Source: Arsenophonus sp. aPb
GTDB lineage: Bacteria > Pseudomonadota > Gammaproteobacteria > Enterobacterales > Enterobacteriaceae
NCBI RefSeq assembly: GCF_029873475.1
Contig: NZ_CP123499.1
Location: forward strand, 2,356,001-2,420,000
Reading direction: 5' to 3'
Length of the DNA stretch: 64,000 bases
The notes below the pieces were generated by a model. That model worked only from the letters and a program-made list of their open reading frames with translations. It searched no databases and was not told the DNA's origin. Position numbers and translations under genes: made by a program. Shown here one piece after another: positions 37,048-47,007 of the stretch; position 1 is the first letter of the stretch; each line of letters opens with the position of its first letter.

Positions 37048-37968
37048 TTAGTCCGCCAATTCCAAAATCTTTTTAACTAACTGTGAAAAAGTCATTCCTG
37101 CTTGTTTCGCAGCCATGGGTACCAAACTATGACCAGTCATTCCCGGTGAGGTATTAATTTCTAATAAATAAAAAATACCATCGTTATCTCTCATGACATC
37201 AACACGCCCCCAACCAGTACAACCAACCGCCTTATAAGCCGCTAGCGCTAATTCGTTCAATTGCTCTTCTTCTTCAGCTTTCAACCCACTAGGACAGAAG
37301 TATTGTGTCTCATTAGAGAGATATTTTGCATCATAATCATAAAAAACGCCTACCGGTTGAATACGAATCGAAGGCAGTACCTGCTCGCCAACAATTGCCA
37401 CGGTATATTCCGGCCCATTTAGCCATTTCTCAATCAGCACCTGTTTGTCATAACGAAAAGCAAACTCTAGCGCTATTCTTAATTCAGACAAAGTGGTTAC
37501 TTTGCTCATACCAACGCTTGAACCTTCAAGACTTGGTTTTACAATAAGCGGTAAACCCAAATGACAAACAGCCTCAAAAAGCATTTCATCTGACATTCGG
37601 GCTAACTGTTGGTTGTCCAGTGCGATATAGGGTGCAATCGGCAAACCTATACCCGCCCATAACTGTTTAGTACGTAACTTATCCATTGAAAGTGATGAAG
37701 CTAAAACCCCACTCCCGGTATAGGGTAAGCCTAAAAATTCTAACACCCCTTGTACCGTCCCATCTTCACCACCGCGTCCATGTAAGGCAATAAAAACTTT
37801 ATTATAACCAGCCTCTTTTAATTTGATTACAGCAAAATCTTTAATATCAACTGGATATGCATCTATGCCAGCGTCACGTAAGCCATTTACTACCGCCTCA
37901 CCAGATTGCAACGATACTTCTCTTTCGGCTGAATTTCCGCCTAAAAGCACGGCAACTTTATCAGCCAT
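37048..37968 (-). CDS. ddlB: D-alanine--D-alanine ligase B
   Basis: 306 residues, the E. coli DdlB length. It joins two D-Ala for the peptidoglycan stem. ATP-grasp features are visible: KVAVLLGGNSAEREVSL at the N terminus, KPSLEGSSVGMSKV for nucleotide binding, and the metal-binding LLEINTSPGMTGHSLVP near the C terminus. The start overlaps the end of murC by 8 bases. It ends one base before ftsQ. Confidence 0.97.
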   Translation of the reverse strand: MADKVAVLLGGNSAEREVSLQSGEAVVNGLRDAGIDAYPVDIKDFAVIKLKEAGYNKVFIALHGRGGEDGTVQGVLEFLGLPYTGSGVLASSLSMDKLRTKQLWAGIGLPIAPYIALDNQQLARMSDEMLFEAVCHLGLPLIVKPSLEGSSVGMSKVTTLSELRIALEFAFRYDKQVLIEKWLNGPEYTVAIVGEQVLPSIRIQPVGVFYDYDAKYLSNETQYFCPSGLKAEEEEQLNELALAAYKAVGCTGWGRVDVMRDNDGIFYLLEINTSPGMTGHSLVPMAAKQAGMTFSQLVKKILELAD

Positions 37969-39439
37969 GATACTTTTCCTTACTCGTTAGCATTGGCCGT
38001 AAATCTGTGTCAGCCAAATTACGTGCTATTTTGCCAATATTTCCAGCTCCCTGTATAAGTATCAGGTCGTTATCTTCTATAATTTTTGCTAATGTGTCGC
38101 TAATTTGGTCATGCTCAGCGACAAAAATAGGATCTAATTTGCCTCGATTGCGAATTGTCCGACATAATGATCGACTATCTGCACCAGGGATAGGTTCCTC
38201 TCCTGCCGGATAGACATCTAGCATCAACAACACATCTACCTGCTCTAAAATATTGGCAAAATCATCATACAAATCACGCGTGCGAGTATATCTGTGAGGT
38301 TGAAAAACCATCACGATACGTTTATCTGGCCATCCCTCTTTTGCTGCTTTAATAGTAGCATCAACTTCTGTTGGATGGTGACCATAATCATCCACCAGCA
38401 TAACGCTACCTTTTTTGCCATTAACATCCGCTAAAGGGAAATTACCTAACAAATCAAAACGTCTCCCCGTCCCTTGAAATTTTTTTAACGCTGTCAAAAT
38501 AGCGCTATCATCAATACCTTCTTCGGTTGCTACCGCAATGGCCGCAGTCGCATTTAATGCATTATGACGCCCAGGTGCATTCAAGATGAAAGCTAAATCT
38601 GCTCGATTTTCGCGCGCTACAGTAAAGAAACCTTGATTACCTCGTTGCTTGTAAGATGTAATACGGACATCTGCGTCATCACTAAAGCCATAAGTAGTTA
38701 TATAACGACCTATTTGCGGTAGCAGCGAACGCACCACCGGATCATCAATACATAATACTACCCGACCATAAAATGGTAGATTATGTAAGAAACTGATGAA
38801 GGTCTGTTTTAATTTCTCAAAATCACCATCATAAGTTTCCATGTGATCTGCTTCGATATTTGTTATAACAGCAACTAACGGTTGTAAATGTAAAAAAGAA
38901 GCATCACTCTCATCGGCTTCTGCAATCAAATAGCGGCTAGTACCTAAACGTGCATGAACACCTGCCGCTTTCACCAGTCCACCATTTATAAACGTCGGGT
39001 CTAACCCTGCCTGCGCATAAATACTGGCAATCATCGCAGTGGTAGTCGTTTTGCCATGCGTTCCTGCGATAGCAATCCCATGACGAAAACGCATCAATTC
39101 TGCCAACATTTCAGCGCGTCGAATGACTGGAATACGTGCTTCCCGTGCTGCAATAATTTCTGGATTATCCGCCGCTATTGCCGTAGAGACGACGACAACA
39201 CAAGCATTTGCTACATTCTCTGGTCGGTGATTAAAATAAATTTTTGCCCCAAGCTCTATTAATTGCTCAGTAACCGTATTAGGTAACAAATCAGAACCAC
39301 TAATTTCATAACCTTCGTTAGCCAATACTTCAGCAATACCGCCCATGCCAGCACCACCAATGCCAACAAAATGGATATGCTTAACCCGACGCATTTCGGG
39401 CACTGTTGCTCTTAATTTGGCTAATTGTTGTGTATTCAC
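37961..39439 (-). CDS. murC: UDP-N-acetylmuramate--L-alanine ligase
   Basis: 492 residues if started at the GTG at 39439 (NTQQLAKLRATVPEMRRV follows), which matches E. coli MurC (491). An upstream in-frame ATG at 39514 would add 25 unrelated residues and overlap murG, so it is rejected. MurC adds L-Ala to UDP-MurNAc. The N-terminal HFVGIGGAGMGGIAEVLANE binds UDP, the P-loop is AGTHGKTTTTAMIA, and the Mur ligase centre has DESDASFLHLQP and ITNIEADHMETY. The C-terminal domain has QPHRYTRTRDLYDDF. 58 bases separate it from murG. Confidence 0.96.
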   Translation of the reverse strand: MNTQQLAKLRATVPEMRRVKHIHFVGIGGAGMGGIAEVLANEGYEISGSDLLPNTVTEQLIELGAKIYFNHRPENVANACVVVVSTAIAADNPEIIAAREARIPVIRRAEMLAELMRFRHGIAIAGTHGKTTTTAMIASIYAQAGLDPTFINGGLVKAAGVHARLGTSRYLIAEADESDASFLHLQPLVAVITNIEADHMETYDGDFEKLKQTFISFLHNLPFYGRVVLCIDDPVVRSLLPQIGRYITTYGFSDDADVRITSYKQRGNQGFFTVARENRADLAFILNAPGRHNALNATAAIAVATEEGIDDSAILTALKKFQGTGRRFDLLGNFPLADVNGKKGSVMLVDDYGHHPTEVDATIKAAKEGWPDKRIVMVFQPHRYTRTRDLYDDFANILEQVDVLLMLDVYPAGEEPIPGADSRSLCRTIRNRGKLDPIFVAEHDQISDTLAKIIEDNDLILIQGAGNIGKIARNLADTDLRPMLTSKEKYHG

Positions 39440-39497
39440 TATATTCTCTTCACTATTTCTATCGCTGATTTCAACATTCTTCAATGCAAAATCGATT

Positions 39498-40565
39498 TCA
39501 TTTAGCAACTTCAATTAAGGTTGCCGCCACACGTTTAGTTGCATCAGTAATTGATGCCGCTCTAGCTTTTTTTGCCATGTCTAATAACTGCGGGCGCGAC
39601 CATTGATTTAATAGTTTTACCAACGCATCGGTTGAAAATTGCGGCTGTTCAACAATTTTCGCTGCGCCTGCTTTTTCTAACGGTAATGCATTCCAGTACT
39701 GCTGCCGATCTTTATGCTGGAAAGGAACAAAAATTGCCGGTAAGCCGGCAACAGCGACCTCACTAACCGTTAAAGCACCGGCGCGGCAGATGATGATATC
39801 AGCCCAGGCATAAGCCTCAGCCATATCATCAATAAATTCAGTTACTTTATAATTATCTGATTTACCGCATAACTTTTTATATAAAGTTTCCGTCATTTGT
39901 TGAGCACCTTTGCCCGCTTGATGCCAAATGGTCACTTTTCCATCTAATTGAGCAGCGACTTCGGGTAATATTTGGTTTAGAACTCTTGCTCCTTGACTAC
40001 CACCTATCACTAATATTCGAATAGCGCCATCACGATCAATTAAACGTTCTTCAGGCTCAGGTAATGCTAATACCGCTTCACGAACTGGGTTTCCGACTAC
40101 CGTAGCATTAGGCAACGCACTTGGAAATGCCTGCAAAACACGCTTGGCAATTTTCGCTAACCAACGATTAGTTAAGCCTGCTACCCCATTTTGCTCATGC
40201 AGTACAATTGGAATATTACATAGCCATGCAGCCACGCCGCCTGGGCCAGAAACATATCCTCCCATACCTAATACCACATCAGGTTGATAACGCTGGATAA
40301 TCACTTTTGCCTGCTTTATTGCTTTAATAATTTTAAACGGCGCGACCAGCAATGCTTTAATACCCTTACCACGTAAACCTGAAATGTTTATAAATTCAAT
40401 CTCAATACCGTGCTTAGGAACTAAATCTGCCTCCATCCGGTCAGCAGTTCCTAACCAACGTACATCCCAGCCTTGTTGCTTTAGATAATCAGCCACCGCC
40501 AGTCCCGGAAAAACATGTCCTCCGGTACCGCCTGCCATCACCATGAGGCGTTTTGGTTGGCTCAT
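39498..40565 (-). CDS. murG: UDP-GlcNAc:lipid I N-acetylglucosaminyltransferase MurG
   Basis: 355 residues, the E. coli length. It transfers GlcNAc to lipid I to make lipid II on the inner face of the membrane. The N-terminal glycine-rich loop MAGGTGGHVFPGLAVADYL and the second G-loop GGYVSGPGGVAAWL are intact. The third, ILVIGGSQGARVLNQ, and the UDP-binding CRAGALTVSEVA close the GT-B fold. It overlaps ftsW by 4 bases (ATGA). Confidence 0.97.
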   Translation of the reverse strand: MSQPKRLMVMAGGTGGHVFPGLAVADYLKQQGWDVRWLGTADRMEADLVPKHGIEIEFINISGLRGKGIKALLVAPFKIIKAIKQAKVIIQRYQPDVVLGMGGYVSGPGGVAAWLCNIPIVLHEQNGVAGLTNRWLAKIAKRVLQAFPSALPNATVVGNPVREAVLALPEPEERLIDRDGAIRILVIGGSQGARVLNQILPEVAAQLDGKVTIWHQAGKGAQQMTETLYKKLCGKSDNYKVTEFIDDMAEAYAWADIIICRAGALTVSEVAVAGLPAIFVPFQHKDRQQYWNALPLEKAGAAKIVEQPQFSTDALVKLLNQWSRPQLLDMAKKARAASITDATKRVAATLIEVAK

Positions 40566-41755
40566 TTCGTTCTCCTTACAAATGCTTGCGCTCTCTTAAG
40601 GCGTGTTTCAAAATCGATACGTAACAAGATAGCAATGGCAATAAACATAATTAATAGGCTAGAGCCACCATAGCTAATTAGAGGTAATGTCAATCCTTTA
40701 GTTGGTAACATGCCTGCTGCTGCGCCAACATTAACCAACGCTTGGAAAGTGAACCAGATACCAATTGAACAAGCTAAATAACCCGAAAAATGTTGCTTTG
40801 CATCTAACGCCCGTTTACCAATCATCATGCTGCGAAAAGCTACGAAAAATAACATTAAAAGTACTAACACAACACCGATATAACCAAGTTCTTCCGCTAA
40901 AACCGAGAAAATAAAATCAGTATGTGCTTCAGGCAAATATTCTAATTTTTGAATAGAATTACCTAAACCTTGGCCCCATAATTCACCACGCCCAAACGCC
41001 ATCAAAGATTGTGTTAATTGATAGCCGCTGCCAAAAGGATCTGCCCATGGATTGAGAAAAGAGGTTATTCGACGTAAACGATAAGGTTCAAAATAAATCA
41101 AGCCAATAACACCTACCGCACAAATAACAATACCAATAATAAACGGTGCTAATCTAGCACCCGCAAGGAATAGCAATGCTAAAGTGGTCACAACCAATAC
41201 AATTACTGTACCTAAATCAGGTTGCAATAGCAGCAAAATAGCCATCAATATTAGAATGCACATCGGCTTAATAAAGCCCAAAAATCGTGTTCGTACCTCA
41301 TCGGTTTTTCTGACTAAATAACTGGACACATAGCAAAACAGGGCTAATTTTGCGATCTCAGCCGGCTGTATACGAACAATCCCGGTATTAATCCAACGAG
41401 AAGCACCATTAACTGAGCTTCCGGCAACCAGTACCACTAATAACAGTATTAAGGCGGTGATTAATAATAAAAAGTTATATTTTTCCCACCATACCATTGG
41501 CATATTTAAGACTAATAAAGCTAAAGCAAATGATAAAATAAGATAGATAACATCGCGTTTTGCAAAGAAAAAAGGATCTTGCGTTAAACGCTGCCCAACC
41601 GGCATCGAAGCTGATGTCACCATAATAAAACCGATTATAGCTAAACCTAATGTTAGCCAAACTAAAGTACGATCATAAAGTATCGTATCCAGAACATCGT
41701 TATCAGGCTCACCGTTAGCCCAATTTTTCAGCTGTTTGAAGTTGAATCTCATCAT
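40562..41755 (-). CDS. ftsW: Peptidoglycan glycosyltransferase FtsW
   Basis: 397 residues with about ten transmembrane segments. It is the SEDS-family polymerase that, with FtsI, makes septal peptidoglycan. Family signatures: GASRWINTGIVRIQPAEIAK, the FLNPWADPFGSGYQLTQSLM loop, EAHTDFIFSVLAEELGY, and GLTLPLISYGGSSLL near the C terminus. The start ATG overlaps the murD stop in an ATGA junction. The N-terminal cytoplasmic tail is somewhat shorter than in E. coli. Confidence 0.97.
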   Translation of the reverse strand: MMRFNFKQLKNWANGEPDNDVLDTILYDRTLVWLTLGLAIIGFIMVTSASMPVGQRLTQDPFFFAKRDVIYLILSFALALLVLNMPMVWWEKYNFLLLITALILLLVVLVAGSSVNGASRWINTGIVRIQPAEIAKLALFCYVSSYLVRKTDEVRTRFLGFIKPMCILILMAILLLLQPDLGTVIVLVVTTLALLFLAGARLAPFIIGIVICAVGVIGLIYFEPYRLRRITSFLNPWADPFGSGYQLTQSLMAFGRGELWGQGLGNSIQKLEYLPEAHTDFIFSVLAEELGYIGVVLVLLMLFFVAFRSMMIGKRALDAKQHFSGYLACSIGIWFTFQALVNVGAAAGMLPTKGLTLPLISYGGSSLLIMFIAIAILLRIDFETRLKRAQAFVRRTK

Positions 41756-43062
41756 TGACCTAACTCCTTCGCTAATTGGCTAAATCGTTCACCCCGTTGC
41801 TCAAAATTACGAAATTGGTCGAAGCTGGCACAAGCCGGTGAAAGAAGCACCATATCACCGGCTTTCAATTCAGGTGCGATGACCCGTAGACATTGCTCCA
41901 TTGTATCTAGTAGCAAACTATTTGGTTTTAACTGTGCCAATTGATAACCATCACGACCAAAACAGCATAATTTAATATTTTTTGCTGAGATATAAGGTTT
42001 TAATGGTGAAAAATCTGCCGATTTTCCCTCTCCACCCAATAATAAATAAAGTGTTCCCGCGACTTGTAAACCTTTTAAAGCTGCTTCCGTACTGCCAACA
42101 TTGGTTGCTTTAGAATCATTAACCCATTGAATACCAAGATGCTGATGAACTAATTGGCAACGATGGGGCAAGCCGGCATATTGAGTTAATGCCGCTAAAC
42201 TGGCTTTACGCGGAATATTCACTGCATCCGCTAAAGCCAGGGCAGCCACTCCATTAAGATAGTTATGCTGCCCAACTAACCGTATTTCAGCGGTATTAAT
42301 AATAGGCTGCCCTTTTATTTGTAGTTCTTGGCAACGGATATTTAATTGATAATCTCCACTATTAATGCCAAAACTGATACAACGAGCATCACGACCGCTT
42401 AACGGCCAGGTTTGTGGATCTTGTTCATTAATAATACAAACTTTAGCACCAGCATAAATGCGTAACTTAGCCGCACGATATTGTTGAATACCTGACGGAT
42501 ATCGATCCATATGATCTTCTGTCACATTCAATATGGTTGCTACCGCTGCCTTTAAACTAGATGTTGTTTCTAGTTGAAAACTGGAAAGCTCTAATACATA
42601 TAAATCATAATCTTTGGCTAATAATGTTAGTGCCGGCGTCCCAATGTTGCCACCAATTGCCACTCGCCAATTAGCTGCTTTTGCCATTTCGCCGACTAGT
42701 GCTGTAACCGTACTTTTACCATTAGAGCCGGTGATAGCAACGATAGGTTTATGCGTTTCACGACAAAAAAGCTCAATATCACCAATAATTTCAATACCCT
42801 TATCTGCTGCTATTTTTAATTCTGGGGTAGCAAGGGAAATACCTGGGCTAACGACTATCAAATCAGCTGCCATCAGCCATTCACTATTCCAACTGCCACA
42901 GTGACAGTCGACTTCGGCAGGCAATTTATCTTTACCTGGCGGTGTTATTCGGGTATCAATCACGCGGGGCACAACCTGGCGAGAGAGAAAAAAGTCGACA
43001 CAAGATAGACCTGTCTGGCCTAACCCGATTATAACGACTTTTTTGCCCTGATAATTAGCCAT
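41752..43062 (-). CDS. murD: UDP-N-acetylmuramoylalanine--D-glutamate ligase
   Basis: 436 residues from the ATG at 43062 (MANYQGKKVVIIGLGQTGLS), matching E. coli MurD (438). An ATG 20 codons further upstream lies within mraY and is rejected. The enzyme adds D-Glu to UDP-MurNAc-L-Ala. The P-loop is ITGSNGKSTVTALVG; VTEDHMDRYPSG and INDSKATNVGSTEAAL are Mur ligase core motifs; LLSPACASFDQFRNFEQRG is the C-terminal signature. Two bases separate it from mraY. Confidence 0.97.
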   Translation of the reverse strand: MANYQGKKVVIIGLGQTGLSCVDFFLSRQVVPRVIDTRITPPGKDKLPAEVDCHCGSWNSEWLMAADLIVVSPGISLATPELKIAADKGIEIIGDIELFCRETHKPIVAITGSNGKSTVTALVGEMAKAANWRVAIGGNIGTPALTLLAKDYDLYVLELSSFQLETTSSLKAAVATILNVTEDHMDRYPSGIQQYRAAKLRIYAGAKVCIINEQDPQTWPLSGRDARCISFGINSGDYQLNIRCQELQIKGQPIINTAEIRLVGQHNYLNGVAALALADAVNIPRKASLAALTQYAGLPHRCQLVHQHLGIQWVNDSKATNVGSTEAALKGLQVAGTLYLLLGGEGKSADFSPLKPYISAKNIKLCCFGRDGYQLAQLKPNSLLLDTMEQCLRVIAPELKAGDMVLLSPACASFDQFRNFEQRGERFSQLAKELGQ

Positions 43063-43064
43063 TA

Positions 43065-44147
43065 TTAACGTACCTTTAATGTCACTAATCCAATCAATAC
43101 CAACATTAATGAAATGATCCAAAAACGCACAATAACTCGAGGTTCAGGCCAGCCTTTTAATTCGTAATGATGATGGATCGGTGCCATGCGAAAAATGCGT
43201 TGGCCGCGCAGTTTAAATGATCCCACTTGTAAAATGACCGATAAGGTTTCAACGACAAACACCCCACCCATAATCAATAATAAAAATTCTTGCCTTAGTA
43301 AAACTGCAATCGTTCCTAATGCACCACCTAATGCCAGCGAACCAACATCACCCATGAAAACTTGCGCAGGATAGGTGTTAAACCATAAAAATCCCAAACC
43401 GGCACCAACAATTGCGGTACAAACCACGACTAATTCACCTGCATGGTTGATATAAGGAATTTTTAAATAGTTAGCAAAATTGAAATTACCCGTTGCCCAA
43501 GCCACTAGCGCAAAGCCGGCGGAAATAAAAACCGTTGGCATAATTGCTAAACCGTCTAATCCATCAGTTAAATTAACTGCATTACTTGTGCCGACAATGA
43601 CAAAATAAGTCAGTAAAATATAAAACAAACCTAGTTGTGGCATGACATCTTTAAAAAAGGGTACAACCAATTGCGTGACTGCCGTATCCTTACCTGTGCT
43701 ATATAAAACAAATGCGACACCCAGAGCCAATACGGATTGCCAGAAATATTTCCAACGAGCGATTAACCCTCTAGAGTTTTTACGCACCACTTTACGATAA
43801 TCATCAATAAAACCAATAATGCCATATCCCAATAAAACGACTAGTACGCACCAAACATAGGGATTATTTAACCGCGCCCATAGCATGACCGAAATCACAA
43901 TAGAAGATAAAATCAACACACCTCCCATGGTAGGTGTGCCACGTTTGCTAAAATGCGATTCGGGACCTTCATCACGCACAACCTGACCTATTTGTAATTT
44001 TTGCAAATAGGAAATCAAATGGGGTCCCATCCATAGCGCAATCACCAAAGCCGTTAACAAACTGGTAATAGCCCGAAATGTCAAATAAGAGAAAAGATTA
44101 AAGCCAGAAAAATATTTAACTAAATATTCAGCTAACCAGACTAACAT
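43065..44147 (-). CDS. mraY: Phospho-MurNAc-pentapeptide translocase MraY
   Basis: 360 residues from the ATG at 44147 (MLVWLAEYLVKYFSGFNLFS), with AGGAG eight bases upstream; a GTG three codons earlier sits too close to that site. MraY makes lipid I from UDP-MurNAc-pentapeptide and undecaprenyl phosphate. It is polytopic, with about ten transmembrane helices. Active-site motifs: FIDDYRKVVRKNSRGL, NAVNLTDGLDGLAI and the histidine cluster MAPIHHHYELKGWPE. It overlaps the end of murF by 7 bases. Confidence 0.97.
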   Translation of the reverse strand: MLVWLAEYLVKYFSGFNLFSYLTFRAITSLLTALVIALWMGPHLISYLQKLQIGQVVRDEGPESHFSKRGTPTMGGVLILSSIVISVMLWARLNNPYVWCVLVVLLGYGIIGFIDDYRKVVRKNSRGLIARWKYFWQSVLALGVAFVLYSTGKDTAVTQLVVPFFKDVMPQLGLFYILLTYFVIVGTSNAVNLTDGLDGLAIMPTVFISAGFALVAWATGNFNFANYLKIPYINHAGELVVVCTAIVGAGLGFLWFNTYPAQVFMGDVGSLALGGALGTIAVLLRQEFLLLIMGGVFVVETLSVILQVGSFKLRGQRIFRMAPIHHHYELKGWPEPRVIVRFWIISLMLVLIGLVTLKVR

Positions 44148-45523
44148 AAAAAGCACTCCTGTAAGGCGTGTACAACTTCTTCCATTGCTGTACTGCGCGA
44201 ACCTTTAACTAAAACTGATACGGTTTCGTGTTTTTTTATTAATGGGATCAGTTTCGCAATTAACTCTTTTTTAGAAGCAAAATGCTCACCACAACCACTC
44301 TGTTGGCTAATAATGACACTTTGTTGACCGACACTTAACACTCGGTCAAGCTTCATTTGACGGGTCGCCACGCCGACCTCCTGATGACATTTTTCAGTCT
44401 TATCGCCTAATTCCCCCATATCACCAACAACCAAGATACGGTAGCCAGGCATTTGGGATAAAACATCGGCGGCAGCAATCATAGAGCCGGTATTAGCATT
44501 GTAAGTGTCATCTAAAATAAGTTTACCGGGCGCTAAATGAATCGGGTATAAACGACCCGATACCGGCTGAACATGTGCCAATCCAAGACTAACTTGCTCA
44601 AGCGTTGCCCCTACTGACATTGCTAACGCGCTCGCTGCTAATGCGTTAGCAATATTATGTGTACCTGGCAAGGGTAAAAATATTGAGACCACACCGGTTG
44701 GCGTATGCAGCTCAAATTCGCTACCCGTTGATTTCATTGCAATATTTTCCGCATAAAAATCAGTCTGTTGCTGTTTCGTTAGCGAAAAACGCCATATGGT
44801 TTGCTGTTGTTTAAAATACGATTGCCAATTTTTCCAATCATGGCTAGCCAAATTAATAACCGCCGTTCCTTGTTCCGCTAATCCCTGAAAAATCTCGCCC
44901 TTTGCTTTAGCAACACCCGTTAATGAACCAAAACCTTCAAGATGGGCAGCAAATAAATTATTGACTAATACGCTATCCGGTCTAACCATATTGGTTGTAT
45001 ATGCAATTTCACCAACATGATTGGCTCCCATTTCAATCACTGCATACTGGTGCTCTGCCGTCAAACGAAATAACGTTAAGGGCACACCAATATCATTATT
45101 CAAATTACCTTCAGTAAAAAGTGTCTCGCCGCATTGAGAGAGAATGGCGGCCACCATCTCTTTAACCGAGGTTTTGCCCGAAGAACCCGTTAGCCCAATA
45201 AACTTAGCTTTGCTTTGCGATCGAACCCAAGCGGCTAATTTTCCCATTGCTAAGCGCGTATCTTCAACTACAACTTGTGGACAATGAAGAGTTAATGGTC
45301 GCTCAACTAACAATGCGCTAGCACCCGCTATAGTAGCCTGTTTAGCAAAATCATGACCATCAAAATGTTCACCTTTTAAAGCAATAAACAAACCCTTAAT
45401 GGACTGCTGGCGACTATTAGTTGTTAGCGCATTAAGCCATAAGCTGGCTGCCTGCTGTTCATCGATTTGCTGCAGAGTACCTTGTGTCACAGTAGCCAAT
45501 TGCTCTAGTGAAATAGGGATCAT
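44141..45523 (-). CDS. murF: UDP-MurNAc-tripeptide--D-alanyl-D-alanine ligase
   Basis: 460 residues. It adds the D-Ala-D-Ala made by Ddl to the UDP-MurNAc tripeptide, completing the pentapeptide. The P-loop is GLTGSSGKTSVKEMVAAIL. The central motifs EMGANHVGEIAYTTNMVRPD and NNDIGVPLTLFRL are clear, and the C-terminal domain contains DDTYNANTGSMIAAADVLSQ. It overlaps murE by 4 bases and mraY by 7, as is typical of this tightly coupled operon. Confidence 0.97.
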   Translation of the reverse strand: MIPISLEQLATVTQGTLQQIDEQQAASLWLNALTTNSRQQSIKGLFIALKGEHFDGHDFAKQATIAGASALLVERPLTLHCPQVVVEDTRLAMGKLAAWVRSQSKAKFIGLTGSSGKTSVKEMVAAILSQCGETLFTEGNLNNDIGVPLTLFRLTAEHQYAVIEMGANHVGEIAYTTNMVRPDSVLVNNLFAAHLEGFGSLTGVAKAKGEIFQGLAEQGTAVINLASHDWKNWQSYFKQQQTIWRFSLTKQQQTDFYAENIAMKSTGSEFELHTPTGVVSIFLPLPGTHNIANALAASALAMSVGATLEQVSLGLAHVQPVSGRLYPIHLAPGKLILDDTYNANTGSMIAAADVLSQMPGYRILVVGDMGELGDKTEKCHQEVGVATRQMKLDRVLSVGQQSVIISQQSGCGEHFASKKELIAKLIPLIKKHETVSVLVKGSRSTAMEEVVHALQECFLC

Positions 45524-47007
45524 GCCATCACCCCCAATAACCGTGCTACCGTCAAACGATCGGAATAATCAAGCCGACGATCACCAATAATTTGATAATC
45601 TTCATGCCCTTTACCGGCAATTAATATCAGATCATCAGCATTTGCCTGCATAATCGCACTGGTAACCGCTTCCACGCGCCCGACAATCGGCATTGCCCGA
45701 CCAGCGTCAAGAAAACCGCTTAAAATATCATTAATGATGGCTTTTGGCTCTTCACTACGTGGATTATCATCGGTTACTACCACAATATCAGCATACTGTT
45801 CAGCCACACTCCCCATCAATGCACGTTTACCCTTGTCGCGATCGCCGCCACAACCAAATACACACCAAAGTCTGCCACGACAATGGAGACGGAGCGCACT
45901 TAATGCTTTTTCGAGCGCATCAGGAGTATGAGCATAATCGACCACAACAGTTGGCCGTCCAGGTGAAGTAAAGACTTCCATTCGTCCACAAACTGGTTGT
46001 AAGGCATGCGATGATTTTATTACCGCTTCAAATGGGTAACCCATCATTAACAGTGTTGCCATAGCCAGCATAACATTATTGACATTAAAAGCCCCCATCA
46101 ATGGACTTTTAAGTGAGCTTTTTCCCCAAGTTGAATTAAAATGAATAGTCGCTCCACGATCATGATAATCAACTTGCTCTACTAACATCCAAGCGCCTTG
46201 CCAATCGGTAGGTATACGATTCTCCATCGAAACGGCACATGCCTGCGGCAATTTTTCAAGCCACTGTAAACCCGTATCATCATCCACATTAATAATCTGT
46301 TTATCAGATTTATGGGTTGAAAATAATAACCATTTTGCCGCTGCATAATTTTGCATATCACCATGATAATCAAGGTGATCACGACTTAAATTAGTAAATA
46401 CAGCAGCGGTAAAAGGAATAGCCGCAACACGGCTTTGCACTAGACCATGGGAGGAGACTTCCATCGCAACTAAAGTAGCTTGCTTATCCAGCAACAACTG
46501 CAATTCAGCCTGGACATCAACCGCTGAGCCGGTGGTATTTTCACTTGGTACAATCTGTCCTAACATTCCGTTACCCACCGTGCCCATTACGGCACTAACT
46601 TCGCCCAGCCCTTTTGCCCACTGAGCAATTAGTTGAGTAGTAGTTGTTTTACCATTGGTTCCTGTTACACCAATTAATTGCAATTTTGCCGCAGGATGTT
46701 GATAAAATTCGCCTGCTAACAGTGATAATTGATTATTCAGATCATTAATATAAATGACCGGAACGCCATGCATATATCGAATCGTACCAGCTTCTGTCTC
46801 TCCTTGTGCTTCAGCGATAATTGCGGCGACACCTTGCGCTATCGCTTGAGAAATATATTGCCGTCCATCTGTTTGATGGCCCTTAACTGCTAAAAATAGG
46901 TCTCCTGCCGCTACCTTACGGCTATCAAGCGTCATTTCTCGTAACACCTTATCTGGCGCGTTAACACCCAGTGGTGCAAGTAAATCGCGTAGATTACGAT
47001 CTGCCAC
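45520..47007 (-). CDS. murE: UDP-MurNAc-L-Ala-D-Glu--meso-diaminopimelate ligase
   Basis: 495 residues, the E. coli length. It adds meso-diaminopimelate to the stem peptide. The P-loop is GVTGTNGKTTTTQLIAQW. The DNPR specificity motif in VVTDDNPRSEEP marks diaminopimelate rather than lysine use. The C terminus has LIAGKGHEDYQIIGDRRLDY. The start overlaps ftsI by 14 bases. Confidence 0.97.
   Translation of the reverse strand: MADRNLRDLLAPLGVNAPDKVLREMTLDSRKVAAGDLFLAVKGHQTDGRQYISQAIAQGVAAIIAEAQGETEAGTIRYMHGVPVIYINDLNNQLSLLAGEFYQHPAAKLQLIGVTGTNGKTTTTQLIAQWAKGLGEVSAVMGTVGNGMLGQIVPSENTTGSAVDVQAELQLLLDKQATLVAMEVSSHGLVQSRVAAIPFTAAVFTNLSRDHLDYHGDMQNYAAAKWLLFSTHKSDKQIINVDDDTGLQWLEKLPQACAVSMENRIPTDWQGAWMLVEQVDYHDRGATIHFNSTWGKSSLKSPLMGAFNVNNVMLAMATLLMMGYPFEAVIKSSHALQPVCGRMEVFTSPGRPTVVVDYAHTPDALEKALSALRLHCRGRLWCVFGCGGDRDKGKRALMGSVAEQYADIVVVTDDNPRSEEPKAIINDILSGFLDAGRAMPIVGRVEAVTSAIMQANADDLILIAGKGHEDYQIIGDRRLDYSDRLTVARLLGVMA

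Noticed and set aside
39440..39514. 25-codon N-terminal extension of murC from an ATG
   Set aside because: Overlaps murG and is not homologous; the GTG at 39439 gives the E. coli length and N terminus.
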